Source of the DNA: Cornus controversa
Lineage: Eukaryota; Streptophyta; Magnoliopsida; Cornales; Cornaceae
DNA: 64,000 bases
Assembly: GCA_026545225.1 (NCBI GenBank)
Contig: CM048849.1
Coordinates: forward strand, 57,927,836 to 57,991,835
Direction: 5' to 3'
Shown here: positions 23,635 to 36,985 of the stretch, one piece after another
Numbering within the stretch: position 1 is the stretch's first letter
How the letters are laid out: every line of letters starts with the position of its first letter
Notes under the pieces: generated by a model
What the model was told of the DNA's origin: nothing
What the model saw: the letters and a program-made list of their open reading frames with translations, nothing else
Databases searched by the model: none
Translations under genes and position numbers: made by a program

Positions 23635-26415
23635 TTAGAGCTTCTGGGAAGGGAACTGAACATGTTTGCGATATTCTCCAAGTGCCCACATTGGGAAAAT
23701 GTTCCTATATTGTGGATAATGCAGCATACAATTCTTCATGTAGACTCCAGTAATTTCCTGTGATGACAATCTTATGGTTAGAAGAAAGAATGAAATAAAA
23801 TATGAAATTCAAGAATATACCTGGAGAGAAGGCAATGCTAGAGAAACCATTTTGGCATATGAAAAGTGTCTAGTATTGTATCTAAATTACCTGTTGTGGA
23901 AAATCACCGTCGTCTAACTGTGCATTAATTAATAACTTTGCTGCTTTATGTAAAGGTGTTGGATCTCTCTCAGCCTTGTTAATAAGAGAAAAGCCCAGTT
24001 AAAAAGAAATTAATCATTTATTTTGGGGACAGTAGAAATGTTCTGCTCGCAATGTGAATATAACACTTGAAAAAGTTGAAACTAACCTGTCCACCAAAAA
24101 TAAGACCTAGCATAGCCCATGATGTTTGTACTATGTTTGTCCTGTTTCCTTCCAGTGGCGTGTATTTCTGTGTCGAAAAAATTAGAAAGAGAATGTTAGT
24201 AGTAGTTCATCTCTTATATGAATTCTGAACAGTAATGTGGATAAGTAAATTTTGTTGTGAGTAATTTTATTGCTTCATGAATCATAAGTTTGTTAGGCTT
24301 TGGAGCCAACATTATAGTTGATCAGGTTGGCCACTTACCATACTTGGGCATGACTCCAGATCCTCTCCCCATCCTCCCTCCTCATTTTGTACCGAAAGCA
24401 AAAACTGGACTGCTTTGCGAACTGCTGGGCTGTTGTTATATGTCTCACCGGCAGAAGCTAACCCTCTTAGCACGGAAAATGTGCCATAGATGAAGCAAAT
24501 TCCCCAGTAGCCATACCTGTCAATATCATAACATGCATGAAATTAGATTGCCATAATTCTTCGCTTATTTTCCCTCTAAATTTCATAGAAGAAATTGAAC
24601 TCACCAAGAACCGTCTTGCCATTGTCTCTCTTCAAGAAAATGTAATGCTTTGTCCACAGCGATGTCTATTTCTTTCTCCCGATGCCCCGGATGTAAACGT
24701 TTGAACAATATTAGAGCTTGTATTACAGATGCAGTGCATTCAACATGTCTAAACCACCAAATGACCAAATATTAGTTGACTACTCATGGTATGATTTTAT
24801 TTTCTTATGAGAATGAATTTTGTTTAGTTCTGTGACATCTTACTCTTGCTCAACAACTATATCGGCAAAAAGTTCTGAAGGATTCAGCATCTGAGGAAAA
24901 TAACAATAAGGATGTATTATAGGTTAGCCAAGCAGCAATTTTGTAACCCAAGAGGGTTTGTTTGGCAGAACATTCGGAATGGAAGCCTATTTAGAATGAT
25001 ATGACTATGGGAAAAAAGTTCACCTGTAAATATGGTTGTGGAATTGCTGGCTCCCAAATAGCAAAACCACCACTTTGAGGACTCTAAACAAAGAGAAAAA
25101 AGAATAATTGTTAGATATATTACCTTGCAAATATATGTCTATATATGTCTCTATACAGTATGTTTTATGTACCTGTAAGTAGAGAAGAATATTCAAGGCT
25201 TCATGTAATCTCTGGACATCAACTTTTTCTCCAGCAATTTCTGGTGGCATTTGTGAGAGTAATAATAGACACTGCAGAAAGTAAAGGGATATTTGGTTAT
25301 GACAACAACCAATTAGTAGTAGCAAATTTGAGTGATTTTCATTGTATAATTATATCAAAATAGAGCTAAATTACCTTCATTGCCTCGGCTGTGCAGTCGG
25401 AGACAACCCAACCTTGATCTTGATCCGAGAAAGTCCATCCTCCTTTAGAAATGTGACGATACATACTTTTGAAATCCCAAGATGGATTTTCTTTCATCTT
25501 CGAATCACGATACAATACCAGTAAGTAAGTGAAAATAGATACTAATTTCTATGAATGGGAAAATAAAATACCTGTGATTCTCTGAAGTAAAAGTTGGCCT
25601 TTTTAAGAGTGTCTCCATATTCATCAACAAGATTACTGGCAAGAATTGCTTGAGTAGCAAGGGTACTGTCCCATATCTGACTGCCAAAAGTCTACAAATT
25701 TTAAAGCAGCAAGTTAGCAATTTGTCATGTTCAGCCCCAGCCGAAGTTGGTTCGACAAGGTAAAACTCTAGACCCGTGACAAAATGCAACCTCCTACCAA
25801 ACCGGTTCGACAAGGTAAAACTAGACCCGTGACAAAATGCAACCTCCTACCAAACCGAACACTGAGATTAATGGATATGGCTAAAGTGGAACCAAAATTA
25901 CAGCTAGCTGAGTTACCACGAACCTGCATTTTCATTCCATCTTCGGCTAGCCACAAAAAATCAGGAATTCTGTTGAGATGATATTTAAATTCATCACAAT
26001 TTGGGTCATATGCATACCATGCCATCATTTGTAAACACTGCATTAAAAAATAAGAATAAATAATTAGATTGATTCAGTGACCAACAGTACCTACCTGCAT
26101 TTCGTTTTGTGTATGTTTACTCTCACCTTCTCTATACATCCCATGGTGATGTATCTACTCTCTTCAGCTGCGTAACGCATAAACTTGATTGATTTTTCAA
26201 GAGCTCTCTCTCTCATCTTGGAGAAGGGCCAGTGTTTTATAATCGGCTCGCTCAAGTAATGAAGACTATTCCAAATCAGATCTTGTATGAAAGTGTGAGG
26301 GTAATACAGATCCTCCTGCATTGAGTGTATGTGCATATATATATATATACACACACATTCGAGTGACTTCTTAGAGGGGAAAAAAACTTGATTTTTTAAA
26401 TCAAATCAGATCTTG

Positions 26416-26457
<42 letters not shown>

Positions 26458-28771
26458 TGTATACACATGGTAATTCGTTTCTTTCTTGAATGTATATGAA
26501 AGCTACATTAGGTTGATTAAAATTTACCTTGCAACAGCTATGGCGTGTTTTGTTCCAATTTATTTGATCATATGGTTGGTAGTAAAGTTCTTGTCTCAAC
26601 GATTTGACAAGATCGGTGATGGGTCCCACATATTTTCTCCCATATAAATACGACATCGGCATGTAAGTCGTGCGACAGTAACACCACATTTTTGCTGCAA
26701 TGTTGGATGATGAGTAGGTTTAAATGAAAACCTCGTTAATCCAATTTCAAAATTCAAAGGTGATATAGAAATAAAGCAAAATAAGGAACAATGTGTTGAA
26801 AATTTTGCAATAAGTTTTAACAATATGTACACACCACAAGGACATTATTGTTATTTTTTTTATTATTAATATTATTATAACGAGAGAATGTCTTAAAAAC
26901 TTGTACTATTTGTTTTTTTAACTCTGTAAATGAGTTAATAAGACACAAATACCAAGTGTAGTTACAATTTCGTATTCACAGTTTCTATAGATCTTAGTGT
27001 GAAATTTACAAGATCCAATAACTGAGCTTGCGACAGTCACGACTGTACTCAGCACAACTCTAATGAGAATTTAATTTTCTCAATACCTATATCGTGCAAT
27101 GGAAAATGATTTAAAACTCGATCAACTAGTTTTCTCTATAATTTTTTTTTATATAAAATGCCAAATTTCAATCTTGCTAATATTTTTGGATTCCTTCAAC
27201 TATTTTGTTTATTTGTTTTCTCGCGAAAGTCACAGTATTTCAAGCTCTTCCTACTTTACTTATTGAATTAATAATAATTTATGCTTATGAGTTTAGAAAA
27301 GAAAAAAAAAAAAAAAAAAGAATTCATGCAAGAAGCTAAACAGAGAAATATGTCCCTACCAGGATGAAAAGGCAAAATTGATGGCAAAAGCCAGAATTCT
27401 GGTGGCACTGGATTGCAGCCTGACCATTCATACACACCAAGCACCTATACAAAAACAGATTTAATGCATTATGATGAAGTCAGCAAGAGAATTTGGAAGT
27501 AATTTCAAGCACAATAATAATTTACATTAAGATCTTAACAATTTAATTTGCATCCTTGCTCTGTTTGGCTGCAGGCAATATAGAGGAAAGGTAAGGGAAA
27601 AAAAATTACTGTAGTTTGCAGTCCTGCAACTGCTATTACTTTTGCCCTCCAACCAAACAGAATGCTAATACATTGCTCACTCAAAGGAGATTGAAATGAC
27701 ATATGTGAGTGTCATTAGACTGCATATGAAATGAATTATATATATTTAATCCATCTCTACTTGAAGTACTTATTTGAGTGTGTTAATTTTACCGAAAGAT
27801 AGAGTTTTCCCCAATTGGGTATCTCAGCAACACCACCATGATCAAGAATCCACTTCTGTCCTCTTGCAACAGCCCTGTTTTCTCCCCCATCAGCTCCTTC
27901 TCCTAGCAAACGCAATGCGACGTAGCTAAGTGTTGAGCCAAACATGGTGCTGTGGCCCTCGATATAGAATCCCCATCCGCCATCATCGTTCTACAAAACC
28001 CCATCAATTTCACTTGTTTGATTATATAATATTATAATGGTTCAACATGCATTTCTAATATTGTAGAAGATTAATGGAATTTGAATTAGTACTTGGTGAT
28101 TGTAAATGTAGCGAATCAATTCCTTCTTGTGTTCTGATGATAGGACGGTGGTCATTGTTCCACTTATATATAGGATAATGATCTGCAGATTGTAACCTTT
28201 TTCATCAATGTAGCTTACTAACAATGTGACAAGCTCTGTTTGGTCACTGAGAAAACAGAGGAAAATGTGATCAACTTAGCATAAGATCAATACTTACCAA
28301 GGGAGGAGTAAAAAACATTGGGCCTGCATTTTCAGCTGCCCAGTGCCCATCGCTTGCTTGGATTGCGCGATTTAATCTAACAGCTTTCCTCAATGCAGTT
28401 GTCACAGCTTCATAGGTTATTTCTTCATTGTCTCCAATCCTCACTGCCGGTATGCTTAGATCAATTCCATTTTCCCTCTTAAGCTGGGATTGAAGATCAT
28501 TAAAAAAAAAACTAGTTAGTGAAAATTTTTTGGTACTAGTTTTTGAGGTTTGCATGTGAAGGTTTGTGTTTACCTGCATTCGCATTAAAACATCACCACA
28601 GGGCTCAGCTTGGGATCGGTTTTTCCTGTAGTCTTCTCGAGCTTTCTCAACTTGTGCTCGATCCTCCGGTGTCCCGGCTTCAGGGTCGAACTCCCAAATT
28701 TGTCTACCAACAAAATTGTTAGTGCTATATAACCATGGTCCATGGCCTTCAGCAACCTTGAGCTTCCACAT
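23635..28771 (-). CDS. Oxidosqualene cyclase (beta-amyrin synthase-like), 18 exons, intact
   Basis: Predicted 761-residue triterpene cyclase acting on 2,3-oxidosqualene, a monotopic ER-membrane enzyme in its family. Exons, from the start codon leftwards: 28574-28771, 28298-28483, 28093-28182, 27793-27990, 27360-27444, 26528-26694, 26127-26315, 25924-26037, 25572-25691, 25375-25497, 25173-25271, 25024-25083, 24844-24890, 24605-24748, 24339-24516, 24087-24167, 23891-23974, 23635-23757. Every intron is GT-AG and the exons total 2286 nt in one frame without an internal stop. Motifs: MWCYCR at about residues 255-260, catalytic DCTAE at 484-488, and QW-type repeats near 108-114, 158-164, 601-607, 650-656 and 712-718. 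The start MWKL is typical of plant OSCs and the length is the family norm. Trp256 in MWCYCR favours beta-amyrin over lupeol (lupeol synthases often have Leu there), but product specificity is inference. Odd: Cys385 in a DPNC stretch where relatives I recall have Gly or Ser. Confidence 0.96.
25740..25858. repeat. Two-copy tandem duplication inside OSC intron 8
   Basis: A segment of about 57 bp beginning GGTTCGACAAGGTAAAACT and ending in CCTACCAAACC occurs twice in a row between exons 9 and 8 of the intact OSC gene. It touches no exon or splice site. The corresponding intron of pseudogene B lacks it. Confidence 0.8.
26419..26454. repeat. (AT)n microsatellite in OSC intron 6
   Basis: About 18 AT units; another TA run (29041-29073) and a TA/GA run (29583-29634) flank the 5' side of the gene. 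Confidence 0.95.
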
Positions 28772-29038
28772 ACTCTTATGATTTTAGCTTAGCGACTCAA
28801 ACTCTCTGCTAGGCATTAATTAGCAGTTACATAACATTATATGACAGCTATATATAAAAAAAAAAAATTCGTACTCAATTTACAAGACTCTTGTTTGAAC
28901 GGGTGTGGGAGAGGTAGATGTAGGCATGTGTTACTTCCCATTTTTGGGGAGGACTCTTCCAAATTTCGGAATTCGAGACACTATCGCTTTGGACAAAAGC
29001 ACTTGCCATCACACCAAGGACTGACCTCTAGATAACAG

Positions 29039-29040
<2 letters not shown>

Positions 29041-29073
<33 letters not shown>
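29041..29073. repeat. (TA)n microsatellite in the inferred 5'-UTR intron
   Basis: About 16 TA units between OSC exon 1 and the inferred non-coding exon. Confidence 0.95.
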
Positions 29074-29078
<5 letters not shown>

Positions 29079-29581
29079 AATGTTATTGGTAATCTATTTT
29101 TGTTGGTCAGTTTCAATTCTATTACCATTTTCATCAGATCAAATGTTTGATTCTGTTTTTGGCCTCTTTGGAGTATTGTTGTTATTGCTTGGTTTCCCTT
29201 TCTGTTTGATTTTGCATATATGGCTGGTTTGTTTGGTTCTTTTGTTTAGATGGTCAAGGTAGGTTCCATTCCCAACTTATTTTTGTACTCTATTGTTTAG
29301 CTTGAAGTAATTGTTTGGTTGGTGTCTAGACTCTGTTTAGGTTGTCTAAGGGCCTGCCCTGAAAACATGTTATTCTCCTAAAGTTTCCCCGTGTCTTGTA
29401 TTGGAAATTTTTGGTCTTTATATATATAATTATAACTTTCCGTCCTCTTCTATTGGAATTTTTTTGGTTTTCTCTTATATGTCATGTGCTTCTGTTGTCC
29501 CTACAATTCTGCCGTTCTTGAACCATCTTAATTAATAATTACCAAATTTCAAGATCGGTGGGAAGTCACAAATACACATGC

Positions 29582-29582
<1 letters not shown>

Positions 29583-29634
<52 letters not shown>
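29583..29634. repeat. Compound (TA)n(GA)n microsatellite at the 5'-UTR donor
   Basis: TA units followed by about 14 GA units, ending 3 bp from the inferred donor at 29637; on the transcript it gives a CU-rich tract right after the donor. Copy C also has a GA tract at the same place (43374-43391). Confidence 0.9.
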
Positions 29635-29636
<2 letters not shown>

Positions 29637-29637
29637 C

Positions 29638-29804
29638 CTGACTCAGATTTAATAAAGCCAAGGATCAGTACTGGTGTTGGTTCTATAGGAGGAAGGATGT
29701 GAGCAGCAAAAGAGGAATGTTGAAGAGCAATTGAGTAGTTAAAATGTTTGTGAATGTAAATGGTACTTCAAAGAAAGAGAACTACTACTACGTCAATATT
29801 TATA
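29638..29804 (-). promoter_or_regulatory. Probable core promoter and non-coding first exon of the intact OSC gene
   Basis: On the minus strand a TATAAATA box lies at 29797-29804. About 30 nt downstream begins a stretch (about 29768-29638) ending in CAG followed by GTATCTC, a good splice donor. A plausible acceptor (AGCAG) at 28806-28807 lies 34 nt upstream of the ATG, so an 830-nt 5'-UTR intron is inferred. The same stretch is duplicated near 43.4 and 56.1 kb, always upstream of an OSC exon-1 copy, which supports it being part of the gene. Transcription start and intron are inferred, not shown. Confidence 0.55.
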
Positions 29805-31062
29805 CTTGTTATATGTATAATGTATTTGCTTAACGTGGTAACCCTAGCAAGATTTTTATCATATGTATATATAAAAAAAAAAGAAGACAGAAAGTTCATT
29901 CATTGAACCGTGAACAATCACCACGTGGATCATTGTCCTTTACATTTCACCACACGCACAAATATTTGTATGATTTTTTTGTTTTTTTTGTCGGTGAAGA
30001 ACAAAATTTGTCTGATTGTGCTTGGCAGAAGCACGTAAAATTCAAATTTTTATTAAAGGTAAAGAGTGGACTGAGAATTGAGGGAAGGAGGTGAATCCAC
30101 GTGTATATTTGGTGATTGTCCAAGGCTCGATCTGTGTGCCCCATCGTGCATGGACCCACACATCAAACAAAGGGAGCATAATGGGACTATATTTGTCTCA
30201 AGCCATAAGATGGAGGCTCTTCTTGCCGTTGATGTAAATCAATACGAGTGTGACACTACTTTAAAATTAAAATAAAAAAAACAGGATCAAATAGGTAAAA
30301 TTTTATAAGTTATTTAAAATAAACTGCATCTTTTTCAACACAGCGTGGTTATACATTTTCTCCGGACACATAACTCTATAGTTACTTTTCCTACCTTCTG
30401 TGTAAATTGAAATCAACCATTTCTTTTTTGTTTTCAACACAAGAAAGATGTTTGCATAAACAATTTGAAAGACGAGTAGGCTTATGAACTTTAGGATGCC
30501 TTTTAATTAGCATATTTTGAGGATGATCACACACATACACACATATATATATATTCGGTTTTGGGGTCATGGACCGAAAGCGTGATTTTTAATATTTGAT
30601 AAAATTGAAAATTAAATAGTGAAAATTTTAAATAATATTTGTAATTTTAGAATTTTATATATAATTTTTTAATTCTAAGTGCCTGGCATTTTTGATTATA
30701 AGTCGGTTAAAATTTTATTTCAGATCATATAATAGAACCATTCACGAAGTGAAAAGTGGGCTTTGAGTCAAAAGTGTAGTGATCTGCAATGGCAGTCTTG
30801 GCGGATTCGGCCTCAACGGCTTCTTGATGTATTGCTTGAAGACTTGTCTTCTTCTTCTTGTTGCATTGTTACCCCCATTTGGAAGAAAAAATTACGTTAT
30901 TAAACACATTTTTAATTGAATAAGGAAGTGCTAAACTACACCTTAAACTTTGGAAGATTAATTTGTACATTTTTTTTCATTGACAAGAAACTTACATACT
31001 CATTTTGTCCTTTTAGGAACTCAAATTGAGAGATAAAAGAGATAGCACTAGCCTTTGTTGAC
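29805..31062. other. Intergenic sequence upstream of the intact OSC gene
   Basis: Distal promoter region. Short open frames at 29903-30275 show nothing recognisable. No motif cluster I would stake a claim on. Confidence 0.4.
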
Positions 31063-31492
31063 TGTAGGGGCTAAATTATCACCCGGTTCAATGGGCTGAA
31101 CTGGTACAAAAAACGGATCAGGTCCATGTCAACTTGAGCTCATGGACCAACAGAAAGCCAAATGGACTGGGCCGTTAATTGTTAAAGGCCTAGTCGTCCC
31201 ACCCCAAGGCTAAAAAGTCCAAATCAAAAGCAAATTTATAACTTAAAAAGAAATTCAAATTTCTTAAGAGAAAAGTTAGTTGCCAACAACAAAATTAAAG
31301 TCCTAAAAGGATTTGAATTCAATATTTGAATTCCTATTTGTATAAATATTCATGAAATTATCAATAAAAGGAATCCTCAAATCCACCTCTCGCAATATTT
31401 TTTCTCTTTCTAAAAGTATTATGTTCATTATTTTCGGGTGTGTGCATTGAGTTGTTTGACAATTATAAGTTAAATAATTTTTTGTACCTACA
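31063..31492. mobile_element. Solo LTR, 430 bp
   Basis: Begins TGTAGGGGCTAAATTATC and ends TTTTTGTACCTACA, giving the short inverted ends TGTAGG/CCTACA. It contains a TATA-like TGTATAAATATTC and AATAAAAG near the 3' part. Flanks TTGAC (31058-31062) and GTGAC (31493-31497) are a 5-bp target duplication with one mismatch. No internal region adjoins it, so it is read as a solo LTR. Confidence 0.72.
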
Positions 31493-32374
31493 GTGACCTA
31501 GGCGGAAATTGAATTAGTGTAAAAGTGGGTGGTAAAACAAACTAAAATAGTGGTTGGTTCCCAATTTAAAATGCCGACCCTGAATCTTTCATTTGAAAGT
31601 AAAATGCTACTTAAACTAAACTGTTGGTGGTGGGGGTGAAGGAGTTGTTAAACTAGAAATCAAGGCAAGCTGGTTGGATTAGATGATTTTGCTTTATTTT
31701 GTTAATTTAAATTTTTGACATGCATTTGGTTAAATTTTATTTTTATTTTTTTTCCTTTGCAGGTAAATCATCATAAAGTCATGCAAATAATTTATACCAA
31801 GTTTTCAAAACCTTGTGTCTTGTTAATTCATGAACTTGGGGGGGTCTACAAAGTGGTTCTATGTGACATGGCACATCAAATTCAATAATATTGGTTTGAA
31901 AAGTTCATTTCAGACATTTTCAATTTGGAGGAGTTTTTGATTTTAAAATTCCTTTCATTTAAAATGTCTTTGAAGAATGTCTCCAATAAAAGCAATTTAA
32001 AAGAAAAAAGTTGTTTGGTAAATGCAATTATTGAAATTTCTTCCACAATTAACACATTTTTAACTTGACAAATTTATCCTCAATACTTATTCTCAATAGA
32101 CAAGTTTCAGGAAATCAAAGGAGGCAAAATTGTCTATAAAATTTGTTACTTAAAATAATTATGATTTCCTTCCAAAAACAAGATTTTTCAACTTCCTTTG
32201 AACGAATTTTTTAGGATTTCAACTTTTAGTAGAAGTCTATATTCCTTATTTCACCAAACACTAACATTTTTTTGGAAATGACTTCTTAATTTCAATCTTT
32301 CATAAAGCTCTCCCAAACGGACACTTCATTTTCATGAGTAGATGCGTATATATTTTTAGATTAATTCGGGTATC
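31493..32374. other. AT-rich intergenic sequence
   Basis: No gene or repeat family recognised. Confidence 0.4.
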
Positions 32375-33180
32375 TGAAACTTCGCCCTGACTAATAATCC
32401 CTATGATCTAGGAAGGGCGTCTCCCCACTATCCCATTCCAAGTCGGGTAAGTCGTGGAATTGTCCATGGAAGCTGACCACGAAGAATTATTTTTATACTC
32501 AAGATGAGTCAAATATTAAATTTGATGATTTCTTGGGCATTAGGACCAAGTGGCCTTATCAATTAAGCCAACCCTTGGACTTAAGAAGAAATCCAGCTTG
32601 AATGCATGAGAAGAATCTTCATTTCACGTGGAGTCTCCTTGCTGTCCTAGAGTAGCTTGGCCCACTTATATGAACTGCCTGCATCTCTTTACAGTGATTA
32701 ATAAAAAGTCCATTTTACTGATGATAGAGTATTTGACTCGAATTATAAGGCTTATGACATGAAAATTTATGATTGGTATGATATGGATAAGAGATATACT
32801 TTGACCAAGACTTTTCTATCTCCAGATAAGTTTGGGCAACCAAAGAGTCAGTCTTCTATTAGGACACATTTTCATTTGACTGCTATAAATACAGAGACGG
32901 TCTATATACCAAATATGCAATTAATACCCTTTAAAGTGCCTTTATAGCTTAAGAAAGTCCTTCTGATTTCTGACTTGATCGTCAGAGCGTAGTCAGCTGG
33001 CACAACACTGGTGTCCTTCTGATTACCTTTCTTTTGTCTTTCTTACAGGTTAATGTTTGACCAGCTCTGGGTGAATTTCTGCATAAGCGCCGTTTGTAGG
33101 AACGATTTGTTTTTTGCATCAGCACATCTACATAGCAGTAACGTGATCCAAAGGAGGAGGAGGAGGAACGACCCAATATA
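32375..33180 (+). mobile_element. Gypsy-like LTR with primer-binding site and leader
   Basis: LTR inferred from TGAAACTTCGCCCTGAC (32375) to ...TTTCTGCA (33083), followed at once by TAAGCGCCGTTTGTAGG, resembling the TGGCGCCGTCTGTGGG leader of plant gypsy elements. A TATA box (CTATAAATAC) lies at about 32883-32892. After about 100 bp of leader the element breaks off: no gag, pol or second LTR. The left border is uncertain. Confidence 0.6.
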
Positions 33181-34756
33181 ATTCCAAAATCGAGACCCTC
33201 ATGCTATAAGATCCATTTATCACTTCATTCTCATCATTTGGCAATGGTCTATGATGGCGATCAAAGGTGCATTGAATTCATTATTTTTTTTCTGCTTTAT
33301 TCTAATCTCATATATATATTTATTTCAGTATATATATATATGCACAAATGCAATTCCTTTGGCCTGCCACTTGTCGAAAGCATAAATCACCATGGGATTA
33401 CATGAGATTTAATGTATTGAGTTACTTGTTTATACGGACCTATATGATTGTCTCATATGTTATTATATATATGTCATCGTCTCATAATAATCACAATCTG
33501 ACATAATTCCTTAGAATCAAATTCAATAAGAATATCATGGATTGGTGCATGGGATACATTATTGCTATATTTAGTTATGTTTGGCTTTTCTTGAAAACAA
33601 ACATAAAAGGAAAAATTAGAGCTTTTATTAGCTTTGTTTTTAGCTTGAGAATCCACAGTTTCATGATGAATTGCATGTAATGAATTAAACGAAAGTTCAT
33701 ATGAAATATATATATATATATATATGAAAAGTCATATAATTTTGTAGTGTATTATATTATCAAAAGGAGAAGACCCGTTTTGAGCTTTCATTTATGGAGG
33801 CTTGAAACCTAGTTTTATAGGGCAAAAAAATTAAAGACATACCCAAAGGCCCAAATCATGAGCAGAGGTAAAACGCCGCCAATTGCGGTAGGGCGACGCT
33901 GTTGCATGGGAGATCACCGCTTGATAGCAGTGAACCAATAGTGATCATAGCAACTGAAATAAAGAAATAATGAGAAGACTTCCTATAAATTGATTAGCAA
34001 TTGAATTAGAACAATACATAGCTTGACTAAAGGCTGTATACACCTCAAGAGAAAGCTTAACGGTGAACAAGAAAAAGTTGTTCTCGGTTAGTGTTATAAT
34101 GGTGTATATGATTCAGTTTGATAAGTGGTGTGTCTAATACTTCATAATAATTGAAACAGACTGACTTTAATTCTTTGAATGCAAAGTTATAGTGATGGCA
34201 TGTGGCATTAAAGGACTTTTTAAAGTCTCTGTTTGCTTTGGCAGATGTATGTGCATTGCTTTGTATCATCACATATACAGTATATGTTTTATATATATGT
34301 ATTAGATGCATAATATCATATGACATCACGTGATAAAATGGATAAACATTTAACTACAATATTTTGTAGTTTATATACAAGCACTATATTTTTGTCCTAC
34401 ACATGATCTATTATATAGGCTCATACCTTTGAATCCTTAAGTTTTAAAGAGACAGGAACCTAACTCTGGTGGATGAACCCAAGACCGTGTTTGGGTACTA
34501 TTAATTTGGGTCATTGTATTAAAATCAAAGAAGCATGTTTGCCGTTGTGGTTGCAAAACATGTCGACTCTCAGACGATTGACACGTGTTATTGCAACGAC
34601 ACTGTTACGATGATTATTTGAATTTTTAATAATCTGTTTGCACTAAAAATAGTTCCGATCCCAAATTGCTTCAACTAGATAGAAACATGAACTAGTTTTG
34701 GGTCTCCAAAAAGCAACGACACCCATGGAAATACTTAAGGCAACGTTATTAAAGGT
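33181..34756. other. AT-rich intergenic sequence
   Basis: Several TATATA tracts (33309-33340, 33706-33724). No gene recognised. Confidence 0.4.
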
Positions 34757-36506
34757 GTGACCCTAGAATTGTCCCTAGAGGGGGGGGGGTTGAATGGAGA
34801 CTTTAAGCAAACAATGGAACTTTTTCAATTTAGCATGTTTTGATAAAGATTAGCTTAAATGAACTTTTGTCAAACACTTAATGAACTTATGTATTCAACA
34901 AGTAAGATTGAGAATGCTCTATCTATTATGCACTTAAATGATTTAGTGGATACAATAAGTGTAAGTGCAACATATCATGTTTGTAGTGTGTGAAAATGTT
35001 GATAGCATATTTTATTAAACACATGGTATGCAAATTGATTGATAACAAGATAATCAAATAAGAACTCAATCAATTAACAATTAATTAATTCCATAACCTC
35101 AACTAATGTACTCCAATCATTCATCCCATCCTCCTCATATAAATTGAAGCATATAAACATAACATTGATATATAAAGCATATAGAATTTAAATATATGAA
35201 ATGCTATAAAATAAAAAAATTTAAGGATAGAGAAATGCAAACTAAATGACACCATAATTTTTACATGGTTTGGCCCTTCTTGCCTACGTCCATGCCTCAA
35301 GAGAAATTCTTGAGGTTTCCACTATAGAGCCTTCTTTAATGGTGGAAAGCAAACCGTACAATTGCCAAGTGAATTACTTGGGCTTCCTTGCTCAATGACA
35401 ACCTCACCAAGACTTATTTGTTAAGCTCATAACTTGGGCTTCATTGCTCAATGAAAATCTCACCAAGACTTCTTTGCCAAGCTTATGACTTGGGCTTCAT
35501 TGCTCAATGAAAATCTCACCAAGACTTCTTTGCCAAGCTCATGACTTGGGCTTCCTCGTCAAGTGTATCACTTCGTCTTCCTCTCAAATGTAGATAAGAA
35601 TTTAGGTATAATGGAGAATATCCCTCAATTAATAGATACACAAATGATAGCTCAATGGAGAATACCCCTCAATGGATAAATACACAAATTATAGCTCATA
35701 TACCTAGAGTCAGTAATGAAATACTCAATTGAAAACTCTTCACTAGGATTTTGTCACTATGAATGATAGGCAAGTGTTTAGTTCAATAGTGGTGGCTACC
35801 AATAAATGAATGATATGAAGATTTTAGCTTTAAGGTAGTATCTACCAATAATATATGATCATGAGGGTTATGGTAGTCTCTCTCACATGTATAATGCATA
35901 TACAAGGTATATTTATAGTCTAAGAATGATAGTGCAGAAGCTAGTCGTTGGAGATTGAATCTCCAGGTTTCGATCGACTGATGAATGTATCGGTCGACTG
36001 AAAACCATGTTTCGGTTGACTGAAGCTATGCTTTGGTCGGTTGAAACTTCTCCTGTTTTGCACACCCTACTAGAATGAATACCAACTTGTATCAGTCAAT
36101 TGATGAAGAGATTTGGTCGACCGAAAAGCCTCTATCAGTCGACTGATGGGTTCATTAGGCGACCGAAAGTCCCCAGGTCAGAATTTGTTCTCAGACTCAG
36201 TCAGTTTCTCCCGTACAGTGCATTAATATACTGAACACTTAATTACATTGAAAACATTTAAGTAAATTTCTATTTACTTTAAGTTATTCAATGTAATTAA
36301 GCAAAGTACCCCCCATTTGGATTCAATAAAAATAGTTTCAAAATCAAATTCAAAGTGAATCAAAATCTGATTTTTTAATTTTAGTACAAAATGGATTTTC
36401 ACAACTTTGACATAAAAATTCATCGTGCAATATGAATGACTAAATTAAGTCATTTGGGACTGAGAAAATTCATATGATCGTGATAAATCATGGGGTACAA
36501 TTACCA
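34757..36506. mobile_element. Unclassified retroelement-like insertion truncating OSC copy C
   Basis: Starts around CCCTAGAGGGGGGGGGGTTG (34781) and holds a TTTACATGGTTTGGCCC...TGCCTACGTCCATGCCTC stretch that I associate with widespread plant non-autonomous retroelements. Its right limit is set by where copy C starts to match copy D (intron 1 sequence CAAATACATGCTRATTAG). No coding domains; ends and class unproven. Confidence 0.45.
35377..35555. repeat. 56-bp tandem repeat, three copies
   Basis: CTTGGGCTTC...TTGCTCAATGAMAAYCTCACC...AAGACTT recurs at 35377, 35433, 35489 and starts again at 35545. It lies inside the unclassified insertion. Confidence 0.88.
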
Positions 36507-36780
36507 AATACATGCTGATTAGCGAGAACAAAATTTCTTAGCCTTAGAATTAGTACTACTTAGATACATGTATATCTGGCTTTGCCAAAACTGTCATAGT
36601 ATGGTAATAAAGTTATGGTAGTGTAAAGGACTAGAAGATGCACTTTACAATGTTTTAGGCCTCTCTTTCTAGTTTCTACACACGTACAAGTTAGAAGGTG
36701 CACTCACTACACATGACAAATTCTATTGAAGTTATTATACTAGTATTTTTTCAAATTTACATAATAATATTTGTGCTAAC

Positions 36781-36985
36781 CTGGATTCGCATTATGACAT
36801 CATCGCAGGGTTCAGCTCCAGATTGATTTCTCTGATTTTTTCTATAATCCTCTCGAGCTTTTAACTTGTGTTCACTTTTTTGGGGTCCCGGCTTCAGGGT
36901 TGAACTCCCAGATTTGCCTACCAACAAAATTGTTGGTGCTATACAACCATGGTTCGTGGCCTTCAGCAATCTTGAGCTTCCACAT
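36781..36985 (-). pseudogene. OSC copy C: exon 1 only
   Basis: The minus strand reads an OSC exon 1 ([20 protein letters not shown] start at 36985) ending in CAG then GTTAGC at 36781-36775. After the GTTAA of the middle part it lacks 2 nt relative to copies A and B, so the second half (KAREDY...AEPCDDVIMRIQ) is in another frame. To the left only about 270 bp of intron 1 remain before unrelated repeat sequence at 36506; exons 2-18 are absent. The same 2-nt loss is present in copy D. Confidence 0.9.
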
